A DNA stretch of 5,488 bases from an uncultured Clostridia bacterium (GCA_944369635.1 CALVXL010000171.1:1-5488), one strand, 5' to 3'. Counted from the first letter of the stretch, positions 1 through 4,907 are shown. A program made the numbers and translations. The notes: generated from the sequence alone by a model not told the origin.

Positions 1-88
1 ATTTCGTCCTGGAAAATTTTTTAACGCCCTTGGTATAATAAAGATCCAGGTATTTACACCGAACGCATTTTCCGCTTTTGCCTTCCAT
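1..88 (-). CDS. Cys-containing small hypothetical protein, N-terminal part (cut by window edge)
   Basis: An open reading frame starts at 88 and runs off the left edge, giving 29 visible codons. The start is supported by GGAGAAG (complement of 94-100) five bases before the ATG. The peptide begins MEGKSGKCVRCKYLD and continues with LYYTKGVKKFSRTK. It shows a CxxC pair at residues 8 and 11, followed by aromatic and basic residues. The pattern C-x2-C-K-Y ... YYTKG..KF..TK recalls small Cys-rich, possibly zinc-binding proteins of Firmicutes, but I cannot name a family with certainty and no function is known to me. It is divergent from the HTH repressor gene and its promoter holds a palindromic operator, so it is probably a target of that repressor. 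The rest of the gene lies outside the window. Confidence 0.6.
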   Translation of the reverse strand, partial: MEGKSGKCVRCKYLDLYYTKGVKKFSRTK

Positions 89-123
89 ACTCTCTTCTCC
101 GCTTTATTTTAATTTACAAATAC

Positions 124-153
124 ACTCTACTACACCTATCAGGTGTACGTCAA
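124..153 (-). promoter_or_regulatory. Promoter for the left-edge Cys-containing gene
   Basis: On the minus strand a TTGACG box (148-153) is followed after 18 bases by TAGAGT (124-129). The -35 is near consensus and the -10 is moderate. The inferred start of transcription lies near 117, leaving a leader of roughly 30 bases with the ribosome site at its end. The spacer of this promoter is filled almost exactly by the palindrome at 131-147, so a bound protein would exclude RNA polymerase. Confidence 0.45.
131..147. promoter_or_regulatory. Perfect palindromic operator TACACCT-ATC-AGGTGTA
   Basis: Two perfect 7-base arms (131-137 and 141-147) are separated by three bases. The arms lie between the -35 and -10 boxes of the minus-strand promoter. 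Size, symmetry and position fit the operator of a small dimeric XRE/Cro-type repressor such as the one encoded from 211. Which of the two HTH proteins binds it is inference. Confidence 0.55.
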
Positions 154-156
154 GTA

Positions 157-179
157 TTTTACACCCATTTGGTTTAAAA
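157..179. promoter_or_regulatory. Second, imperfect TACACC-type inverted repeat
   Basis: Nine-base arms TTTTACACC (157-165) and GGTTTAAAA (171-179) are complementary except at one position and are separated by CATTT. The left arm shares the TACACC core with the perfect palindrome at 131-147. It covers the -35 box and spacer of the putative plus-strand HTH promoter, which suggests autorepression. A third TACACC (55-60) lies inside the divergent coding region without a clear partner. Confidence 0.4.
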
Positions 180-188
180 TTTTATAAA
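158..188 (+). promoter_or_regulatory. Putative promoter of the first HTH gene
   Basis: TTTACA (158-163) is followed by an A/T-rich -10 region, TTTATA at 17 bases (181-186) or TATAAA at 19 (183-188). The boxes are only moderately good, as expected of an autoregulated repressor promoter. Transcription would begin only about 15 bases before the GTG-free start at 211. Confidence 0.4.
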
Positions 189-210
189 AAACATCATAAT
201 GGGAGTTATA

Positions 211-420
211 ATGATTACACTTGAACAAATTCAAGCGCGAGTTGCTGAAGCCATCACGCAAAGTGATATGACACAAACTGAAATTGCGCAAAAATTAAAT
301 ATTCGACAACAAACGATATCCTGTTATGTTCACGGTAAAAAAATGCCCGCGCTGGATACTTTGGCAAACCTTTGCAAGGTTTTGGATATCGACGCAAATT
401 ATATTCTTTGCCTCGATTAA
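211..420 (+). CDS. XRE/Cro-CI family HTH repressor, copy 1 (69 aa)
   Basis: This is a compact DNA-binding protein made almost only of one HTH_3/XRE domain (about residues 5-66). Helix 2 is QTEIAQKLN (22-30) and the recognition helix is about RQQTISCYVHG (32-42); the tail MPALDTLANLCKVL packs as helices 4-5 and the chain ends NYILCLD. An in-frame ATG at 199 is less likely: GGGAG (201-205) lies just upstream of 211, and starting at 211 gives the same MITLEQI start and the same 69-residue length as the second copy. It is probably a dimeric repressor acting on the palindromes just upstream, thereby controlling itself and the divergent gene. No signal peptide, membrane segment or effector domain is present. 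Its 3' end is nearly identical in DNA to that of the next gene. Confidence 0.9.
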   Translation: MITLEQIQARVAEAITQSDMTQTEIAQKLNIRQQTISCYVHGKKMPALDTLANLCKVLDIDANYILCLD

Positions 421-452
421 ATGCCGAACAATGCGCCTTAATCAATGGGCAA
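343..452 (+). repeat. Direct repeat copy 1: 3' end of HTH gene plus downstream 32 bases
   Basis: From codon 45 onward the two HTH genes match at 73 of 78 bases by hand count. The match continues past the stop codons through a one-base indel and a 19-base identical run starting GAACAATGCGCC, ending near 452. Upstream of codon 45 identity falls to about 76 of 132 bases. The partner is 652-760. Confidence 0.85.
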
Positions 453-482
453 ATTTGTCAAGCGTTTTATAGGCAATGCTTT

Positions 483-510
483 TATAATGTAAAAAAACGA
501 TAAATCGGAG
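483..510 (+). promoter_or_regulatory. Putative -10 box and ribosome site of the second HTH gene
   Basis: A perfect TATAAT (483-488) sits 31 bases before the second HTH start, and GGAG (507-510) lies nine bases before the ATG at 520. No good -35 box is found at 16-18 bases; TTGTCA at 455-460 is too far (22 bases). No terminator hairpin separates the two HTH genes, so read-through from the first promoter is also possible. Confidence 0.35.
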
Positions 511-519
511 AAAAAGATT

Positions 520-729
520 ATGATAACGCTTGAACAGATTCGGGCAAGGCTTATTGAAAGTATTAATAACAGCGGTTTAAAACAGACTGAAATAGCCCGT
601 CGATTGAATATTTCTCAGCCGACGGTCGGACAATATCTTTCAGGCAGGGCTATGCCCGCGCTGGATACTTTGGCAAACCTTTGCAAAATTCTGGATATAG
701 ACGCAAATTATATCCTTTGCCTCGATTAA
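520..729 (+). CDS. XRE/Cro-CI family HTH repressor, copy 2 (69 aa)
   Basis: This is a tandem paralogue of the gene at 211, identical at 48 of 69 residues by hand count and of equal length. The XRE fold is complete: helix 2 QTEIARRLN (22-30), recognition helix about SQPTVGQYLSG (32-42), then the same MPALDTLANLCK(I)LDIDANYILCLD tail. The 21 differences are concentrated in residues 8-44, and seven of the eleven residues from 32 to 42 differ, so this copy is expected to read a different DNA site. The start is fixed by GGAG nine bases upstream. The gene is followed by a strong terminator at 792. No palindrome like the TACACC operator was found in front of it, so its target is unknown. Confidence 0.9.
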   Translation: MITLEQIRARLIESINNSGLKQTEIARRLNISQPTVGQYLSGRAMPALDTLANLCKILDIDANYILCLD

Positions 730-760
730 TGTTGAACAATGCGCCTTAATCATTGGACAA
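652..760 (+). repeat. Direct repeat copy 2: 3' end of second HTH gene plus flank
   Basis: Partner of 343-452. The identity covers the last 26 codons including stop and the first 31 bases after it, then fades. That the non-coding flank is included shows that the conservation is not only protein-level selection; it marks the tandem duplication unit or a later gene conversion. Confidence 0.85.
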
Positions 761-791
761 CATCTTTCGAAAACCGTAATAAAAAAATACG

Positions 792-828
792 AAAACCCCC
801 GCAGATCATTGTGATATGCGGGGGTTTT
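792..828. terminator. Bidirectional rho-independent terminator between HTH pair and flavodoxin
   Basis: A perfect 12-bp stem pairs AAAACCCCCGCA (792-803) with TGCGGGGGTTTT (817-828); the loop contains a further ATCA/TGAT pairing. On the plus strand it runs into TTTTTATTTT, ending the HTH transcript. On the minus strand the same stem is followed by the complement of the A-run at 781-787, so it can also end the convergent flavodoxin transcript. Confidence 0.9.
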
Positions 829-863
829 TATTTTATAATTCTTTTTTGCTTTGTTTTTTTACA

Positions 864-1343
864 TCAGATAAAATCTGTTGCCCAGCTTGCAAGCGCTTCT
901 TCCGTCGGATTTCCGTTCCAGATTTTTCCTTTATCCCATTTTACGGACGAAAAGCAACTCTTTTGCAATTCTTCAACCGTTCTGCCCATTCCGCTTCCGC
1001 CGCTGGTTGCAAACGGCACAATCGTTTTACCCGTAAAATCATAACTTTCAAGAAACGTTTTGATAATATGCGGGGCAACGTACCACCAGATAGGAAATCC
1101 TATAAATACTGTTTTATAAAACTCCATATTTTCCGCTTTCTCCTTTATTGCGGGACGAGAAGACGGATCTTTCATTTCCAGATTGCAACGGCTTTTTTCA
1201 TTCGTCCAATCAAGATCTGCATTCGTATAGCGGGTTTGCGGCGTTATTTCGAATAAATCCGCATTTATCGCTTCCGCCAAAGCTTTTGCCACGCGTTTTG
1301 TATTCCCCGTACAGGAAAAATATGCAACTAAAGTTTTTTTCAT
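864..1343 (-). CDS. Flavodoxin-family FMN protein (159 aa)
   Basis: A cytoplasmic FMN-binding electron carrier or small flavin oxidoreductase. The N-terminus is a beta strand, KKTLVAYFS, leading into the phosphate-binding loop SCTGNT (residues 10-15), the signature of flavodoxins. PIWWYVAP (84-91) provides the aromatic loop expected to stack on the flavin, and TSGGSGMG (113-120) is the second flavin-contacting loop. Length and motifs fit the Flavodoxin_4-type proteins of anaerobes rather than short classical flavodoxins. The start is well supported by GGGAGG seven bases upstream. It has its own promoter at 1429-1457 but lies directly downstream of the cupin/CMD operon on the same strand, an arrangement suggesting a shared redox or detoxification role. 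Its redox partner cannot be told from sequence. Confidence 0.93.
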   Translation of the reverse strand: MKKTLVAYFSCTGNTKRVAKALAEAINADLFEITPQTRYTNADLDWTNEKSRCNLEMKDPSSRPAIKEKAENMEFYKTVFIGFPIWWYVAPHIIKTFLESYDFTGKTIVPFATSGGSGMGRTVEELQKSCFSSVKWDKGKIWNGNPTEEALASWATDFI

Positions 1344-1428
1344 TTCACTTCCTCCCTTTTTAATTATTAATCGAATATCGCAAACGGAAAGTTTTTATCC
1401 TTTTCCGCTTTCCGCATTATGCAAGCCG

Positions 1429-1457
1429 ATTATACCGTAAACACAACCGAAATACAA
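1429..1457 (-). promoter_or_regulatory. Promoter of the flavodoxin gene
   Basis: On the minus strand TTGTAT (1452-1457) and a perfect TATAAT (1429-1434) are spaced by exactly 17 bases. The inferred leader is about 78 bases and contains a 7-bp hairpin, CGGAAAG/CTTTCCG (1385-1391 with 1408-1414), before the GGGAGG ribosome site. The -35 box overlaps the T-tract of the cupin terminator. Confidence 0.6.
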
Positions 1458-1497
1458 GAAAAAACCTGCCGATTTCGTCGGCGAATTTGTCGGTTTT
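1456..1497 (-). terminator. Probable terminator of the CMD-cupin operon
   Basis: Read on the minus strand, an inner hairpin GCCGA-CGAAA-TCGGC (1482 down to 1468) is enclosed by AAAACC/GGTTTT (1497-1492 with 1466-1461) and continues into TTTTTTCTT. The stem is interrupted by unpaired bases, so termination may be partial and allow read-through into the flavodoxin gene. Confidence 0.5.
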
Positions 1498-1522
1498 GTC
1501 GATTTTGATAAAGATTGTTTAC

Positions 1523-1945
1523 TCAAAGCGCCCTGTATTCTTCTTCCGATACCGCTTCCAGCCACTCGTTTGAAGTGTTTTCTCCGGGAATTTCCACCGC
1601 AATGTGCGAAAACCAGCAATTGCTTTTTGCTCCGTGCCAATGTTTGACGTTTGCAGGTATTTCCACCACGTCCCCGGGATTCAGGCTTCTTGCAGGCTTT
1701 CCCCATTCCTGATACCAGCCGCTGCCCGCAACGCAGAGAAGTATCTGTCCGCCGCCCTTGTCGGCGCGGTGGATGTGCCAGTTGTTGCGGCAACCCGGCT
1801 CAAACGTAACGTTTGCGAAAAACGGCTGATTTTTGGGCGAAGTCAACGGATTCAAATAGGACTTGCCGACGAAATACTTTGCATATGCCATGTTTTCGGT
1901 TCCTTTGCCGAATACGTTCTGCTTTTCGAATTTTATATCTTTCAT
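1523..1945 (-). CDS. Single-domain cupin, mandelonitrile-lyase-like (140 aa)
   Basis: A small beta-barrel metalloprotein. Cupin motif 1 is seen as NNWHIH (54-59) followed by DKGGGQ (62-67), and motif 2 as NPGDVVEIPANVKHWH (89-104). Likely metal ligands are His57, His59, Gln67 and His102 or His104; Gln in place of the usual Glu is typical of the group that includes metal-dependent (R)-hydroxynitrile lyases such as the Granulicella enzyme. The true substrate here is unknown, and many relatives are annotated only as cupin-domain proteins linked to CMD proteins. The ATG overlaps the TGA of the upstream CMD gene (ATGA), and the ribosome site AAAGGAG lies inside the end of that gene, so translation is probably coupled. 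Function inferred: decarboxylation, isomerisation or carbon-carbon lyase chemistry on a small organic molecule. Confidence 0.9.
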   Translation of the reverse strand: MKDIKFEKQNVFGKGTENMAYAKYFVGKSYLNPLTSPKNQPFFANVTFEPGCRNNWHIHRADKGGGQILLCVAGSGWYQEWGKPARSLNPGDVVEIPANVKHWHGAKSNCWFSHIAVEIPGENTSNEWLEAVSEEEYRAL

Positions 1946-2709
1946 TTTTTCTCTCCTTTTTCAAGTATATCTTTGGAACAGTTCAATGCATTGAACAATC
2001 GGGGTATTCCCATATACGGCATTGCATGTGCAAGCGCGCATACGATCTCTTCCGCCGTATTTCCGACTTTCATCGCCCCGACAACGTGCGAACGCACCTG
2101 TACTTCCGCACCGCCCAAAGCGGCAAGCATCACTACGGTAAGAAGTTCCCTCGTCTTTTCATCGAGTCCTTTTCTTGAAGAGAAGTCTGCAAAACAAAAT
2201 TCCGTAAGCCATTTGGGAACGCTTTCGGCAAATTCTTCGGGAAGCCAAACGTATCTGTCGGCAATTTCCGTTCCGTAAATAGGAGCCTGAACGGCAAGTC
2301 CCTTTTCATATCGGGTATCTTCGGTTACCGTTGCGGCGTCTTCAAGCGGCAGAGAAATTTTTTTCTCCGCAAATGTTTCGTTCATCGCGGCAATCGCATT
2401 GAGCGTCTTCGGAAAACCGATAAACGGCGCGCATTGATAAATCGTCTCCCTTATTTCAACGGGAGAAAGCCCGACGTTCAGGCAGGCGCCGACATGGGCT
2501 TTGAGTTGCGGCAACGTCTGATTGACCGCAAGCACCGTTATCGTAATCAATTCGCGCATACAATTGTCCAGCGAACCGACATAACAGACTTCGCCGAATA
2601 TAAAACGCTGTAAAATGCGCATAAATTCCGGGTCCGTTCCCTCGTTTTTTGCGGGTTCTCCGCCGAAAAGCTGTTTAAATTTTTCCCTTGTTCTTTCGAT
2701 TCTGTCCAT
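1942..2709 (-). CDS. Two-domain carboxymuconolactone decarboxylase (CMD) family protein (255 aa)
   Basis: An all-helical protein made of two CMD/AhpD-like repeats. Domain 1 (about residues 30-110) has RELITITVLA (52-61), His72 and PFIGFPKTLNA (95-105); domain 2 (about 165-245) has RELLTVVMLAA (187-197), His208 and PYMGIPRLFNA (231-241). The CxxCxxxH redox motif of AhpD peroxidase partners is absent in both: residues seven and four before His72 are Thr and Gln, before His208 Ala and Val. A disulphide alkyl-hydroperoxidase role is therefore unlikely. Length matches other fused double-CMD proteins. It is the first gene of an operon with the cupin (ATGA overlap). GGGGA about 12 bases upstream, or a weaker AGAGAA closer in, serves the start. 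No signal peptide is seen, so it is cytoplasmic. Substrate is unknown. Confidence 0.9.
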   Translation of the reverse strand: MDRIERTREKFKQLFGGEPAKNEGTDPEFMRILQRFIFGEVCYVGSLDNCMRELITITVLAVNQTLPQLKAHVGACLNVGLSPVEIRETIYQCAPFIGFPKTLNAIAAMNETFAEKKISLPLEDAATVTEDTRYEKGLAVQAPIYGTEIADRYVWLPEEFAESVPKWLTEFCFADFSSRKGLDEKTRELLTVVMLAALGGAEVQVRSHVVGAMKVGNTAEEIVCALAHAMPYMGIPRLFNALNCSKDILEKGEKK

Positions 2710-2847
2710 TTTCTCTATTCCCCTTTGTTTTTTCCGAATTGCGCCTGTTTATTCAATGTTCGGCATTGCAAATCCTTTCCGCCCTCGTCTGCAAGTTCTT
2801 TTTCCGCTTATGATTGGCATTTTTATAAAGCGCCTGTTTTTATCCAT

Positions 2848-2876
2848 ATTATATCACCTTCGTCGTTCAATGTCTA
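2848..2876 (-). promoter_or_regulatory. Strong extended -10 promoter of the CMD-cupin operon
   Basis: On the minus strand TAGACA (2871-2876, five of six to consensus) is separated by 17 bases from a perfect TATAAT (2848-2853), which is preceded by the extended -10 dinucleotide TG plus one base. Transcription would start near 2841, leaving an unusually long leader of about 130 bases before the CMD start. Confidence 0.7.
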
Positions 2877-2978
2877 ATACTTATATTTTATTATCTGCCA
2901 TGCATTTCGGATATGGTTATGCTTTATCCGCAAATTCCCTTCCGACAACGGTTTTGAAAACTTACACACCGCTACGCG

Positions 2979-3018
2979 AAAAAAAATTACGCGCCGCGCA
3001 GAGAATCTGCGCGGCGCG
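2979..3018 (-). terminator. Rho-independent terminator of the MFS gene
   Basis: A perfect 13-bp GC-rich stem, CGCGCCGCGCAGA (2990-3002) with TCTGCGCGGCGCG (3006-3018), encloses a three-base loop. On the minus strand it is followed by TAATTTTTTTT (A-run 2979-2986). It lies 22 bases after the MFS stop codon. Confidence 0.93.
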
Positions 3019-3040
3019 AGTTGGTATGATAATCAACGTT

Positions 3041-4255
3041 TTATTTATTCAGAAGTTGCGGCGATTCGGCTTTCTTTTTCATTCGGCGTATCATAAATAT
3101 GCCGAGCAATAACAAAACGGGGAATATAATTCCGAAAATCAAGCCCTTTTGCAGATCATCGCCGAACGCGCCCGAAGCAAAACCTACGATGGTAGGTCCT
3201 GCCGTTGCGCCGACGTCTCCGAAAAGCGCCATCATCGCAAACAGCGCCGTCCCCCCGCCTTTGACGTGTTTCACCGCAATGCTGACCGATCCGGGCCACA
3301 TAATGCCGACGGAAAAACCGCATACTCCGCAAGCGATGAGCGAAAGAACGGCATTGGACGACAGCGTAACCGTAACGTAGGACGCCATGCATAAAAGCGC
3401 GCTGAAAACCATAAACGCCATCAAATCGATTTTTTCGCTGAATTTAGCGTAAACGCTGCGGCTTACGCCCATCAGTACGGCAAACATACACGGGCCCGCG
3501 ATGTCTCCGATACTTTTATTTACGCCGAGCGCGCTCTCCGCAAACGCGGAGGCCCATTGACTCATGGAAAGTTCCGCCGCTCCCGCGCTGAGCATCAAAA
3601 GTGAAAGCACCCAGAATATTTTCATGGAAAACAATTGCTTCAGCTTTACGCCCTTTTCGTTTTCCTCTTTTGTATTGTAAATCGGCACAAACAGAAAATA
3701 ATTTGCGTCAAAAAGCGGCAAAATCGCCCAGATACACGCAAGCCATTTCCAGTTTTCGATACCGAATATCACGAAAAACAGCGTGGATGCCGCAATGACG
3801 AACGCCGATCCCCAACTGTAAAAGGAATGCAGAAAACTCATCACCGCTGCCTTGCGTTTCGTCGGACAGCTTTCCACGATAGGACTGATCAGCACTTCGT
3901 CCAATCCCCCGCCGATGGCGCAGAACGTTACGCAAATGAGCAGTCCTATGTACGGATCGGCAAAAAGATCGGGCAGAAAGGAAAAGGACGCCAGCCCTAT
4001 GCCCGCAAAAATATGCGCCGCAACAATTGCTACGCGGTATCCGATTTTATCGATAAATTTCGCCGCCGCAAGATCGATAAAAAATTGCAACACGAAATTG
4101 ATGGTTACAAGAAGCGTTATCTTTTCCAGCGAAATTCCGTAAGTCGTCTGAAAAGTCAAAAATAAAAGCGGCGCAAAGTTGTTTACGATCGCCTGCGTTA
4201 CGTATCCGATACAGCTTGCGCTCAGCGTATGTTTATAATTTGTCTTTATCCCCAT
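3041..4255 (-). CDS. Major facilitator superfamily transporter (404 aa)
   Basis: An integral inner-membrane permease with about twelve hydrophobic helices (roughly 13-33, 45-63, 74-94, 101-118, 138-165, 170-192, 213-232, 248-266, 278-297, 300-320, 335-360, 371-391). A motif-A-like loop KFIDKIGYR (66-74) lies between helices 2 and 3, and a related SRSVYAKFSEKI loop (265-276) between 8 and 9, reflecting the two six-helix halves. The central cytoplasmic loop KEENEKGVKLKQ (196-207) and the C-terminal RRMKKK tail are positively charged or mixed, as expected inside the cell. Length is normal for the family. The start has GGGA seven bases upstream and a promoter at 4329-4357; the gene stands alone between terminators. 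Sugar or drug transport are both possible; substrate cannot be assigned from sequence or neighbours. Confidence 0.9.
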   Translation of the reverse strand: MGIKTNYKHTLSASCIGYVTQAIVNNFAPLLFLTFQTTYGISLEKITLLVTINFVLQFFIDLAAAKFIDKIGYRVAIVAAHIFAGIGLASFSFLPDLFADPYIGLLICVTFCAIGGGLDEVLISPIVESCPTKRKAAVMSFLHSFYSWGSAFVIAASTLFFVIFGIENWKWLACIWAILPLFDANYFLFVPIYNTKEENEKGVKLKQLFSMKIFWVLSLLMLSAGAAELSMSQWASAFAESALGVNKSIGDIAGPCMFAVLMGVSRSVYAKFSEKIDLMAFMVFSALLCMASYVTVTLSSNAVLSLIACGVCGFSVGIMWPGSVSIAVKHVKGGGTALFAMMALFGDVGATAGPTIVGFASGAFGDDLQKGLIFGIIFPVLLLLGIFMIRRMKKKAESPQLLNK

Positions 4256-4328
4256 GTAAGTTCCCGCAAATAAAAGTCGTTTACTTTATTATATTTCCCC
4301 GCTCGGCTTTTTGTGCCGTTACGCTGTC

Positions 4329-4357
4329 ATTATACACGAAACGCCGCCTCGATGCAA
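4329..4357 (-). promoter_or_regulatory. Promoter of the MFS gene
   Basis: On the minus strand TTGCAT (4352-4357) and a perfect TATAAT (4329-4334) are 17 bases apart. The inferred leader of about 65 bases contains a small CGGC/GCCG hairpin and an imperfect ATAAAGT/ACTTTTAT inverted repeat near the ribosome site; no known riboswitch was recognised. Confidence 0.55.
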
Positions 4358-4374
4358 CTCAATTATATATACTG

Positions 4375-4413
4375 AAAAAAATAACGGAAGCGGCGCAATC
4401 TGCGCCGCTTCCG
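4375..4413 (-). terminator. Rho-independent terminator of the hsp20 gene
   Basis: A perfect 13-bp stem, CGGAAGCGGCGCA (4385-4397) with TGCGCCGCTTCCG (4401-4413), has a three-base loop. On the minus strand it continues into TTATTTTTTT (4384-4375). It lies about 40 bases after the hsp20 stop codon and just before the MFS promoter, with the same 13-bp stem and 3-base loop design as the MFS terminator. Confidence 0.92.
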
Positions 4414-4452
4414 CGTTGTATATAAGGAGGTTTATATGTGGCATTTTCAGCA

Positions 4453-4881
4453 TTATTCGATGCTGATATTATGCGTTTCAATCTTCTTTTGCTGTTCCTT
4501 GGGTATTACAACCGTCAACAGACCGTTTTCATATTTCGCTTTGATATCCTGCTCCTGCACTTCGCCGACATAGTAGCTTCTCGAGCAAGAACAACTTCTT
4601 TCTCTGCGAACGTATTTCTTACCGTCCTTTTCGTTTTCTTCCTTCTCTTCCTTATTCGCGCTTACCGTTACGTAACCGTCGTTATAGGAAACGTTGATGT
4701 CCTTTTTATCGAAACCGGGCAGTTCCACATCCATTTCGTACGCATTGTCCAGTTCCTTGATATCGGTTTTCATGCCTTCCGCCTTTTCATCGTAAAATAC
4801 CGGTTTGAAAAAGTCGTTGAACACATCTCCGAAAAAGTCGTCCGTCCTGTTATTATTTCTTCTGATAATATAATTTCTCAT
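4453..4881 (-). CDS. hsp20: Hsp20/alpha-crystallin small heat-shock protein (142 aa)
   Basis: An ATP-independent chaperone that holds unfolding proteins. The N-terminal arm (1-36) is rich in Asn, Asp and Phe (DDFFGDVFNDFF), typical of the variable client-binding region. The alpha-crystallin domain spans about 37-128: MKTDIKE (37-43), ELPGFDKKDI (53-62), RERSCSCSRSYYV (93-105) and ENGLLTVVIPK (118-128). The C-terminal tail ends with an I-x-I motif, ISI (139-141), which docks on neighbouring subunits in the oligomer. Two Cys (97, 99) sit within the beta strand before SRSYYV, which is less usual. The start is set by AAGGAG nine bases upstream. It is monocistronic, with a strong promoter, CIRCE-like inverted repeats in the leader and its own terminator, all consistent with heat-shock control. 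Confidence 0.95.
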   Translation of the reverse strand: MRNYIIRRNNNRTDDFFGDVFNDFFKPVFYDEKAEGMKTDIKELDNAYEMDVELPGFDKKDINVSYNDGYVTVSANKEEKEENEKDGKKYVRRERSCSCSRSYYVGEVQEQDIKAKYENGLLTVVIPKEQQKKIETHNISIE

Positions 4882-4907
4882 AGTTTTATTCTCCTTTTAT
4901 TTTTATT

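Larger units (their letters stand above)
2710..3040. other. Intergenic region between MFS and CMD genes (331 bases)
   Basis: From the right, it holds the MFS terminator (2979-3018), about 100 bases with a CGGATA/TATCCG inverted repeat (2908-2913 and 2925-2930) upstream of the CMD promoter, the promoter itself (2848-2876), and a leader of about 130 bases. The leader carries a 32-codon basic reading frame on the minus strand (2847 to 2749) preceded by GAAGGTGAT, and the decamer GCGCCTGTTT at 2741-2750 is repeated at 2830-2839. No clear gene was recognised. Confidence 0.5.

Noticed and set aside
199..210. Alternative start of the first HTH gene at ATG 199 (73 aa)
   Set aside because: The GGGAG ribosome site lies between 199 and 211, and the paralogue begins exactly at the residue corresponding to 211.
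739..1256. Plus-strand reading frames of 101 and 146 codons over the terminator and flavodoxin
   Set aside because: They run antisense to a well-supported flavodoxin, cross the terminator hairpin and show no family features.
1466..1505. GTCGG-rich short repeats suggesting a CRISPR-like or tandem array
   Set aside because: The units are only 9-11 bases, irregular and few; they are better explained as the imperfect terminator stem.
1395..1793. Minus-strand frame of 132 codons overlapping the cupin
   Set aside because: It overlaps the cupin in another frame, is rich in Arg, Lys and Ser, and runs through the cupin terminator and flavodoxin promoter.
1604..2278. Plus-strand 224-codon frame
   Set aside because: It is antisense to the cupin and CMD genes; its length reflects the codon use of the real genes on the other strand.
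3635..4165. Plus-strand 176-codon frame inside the MFS gene
   Set aside because: It is a basic, low-complexity shadow antisense to a clear twelve-helix transporter.
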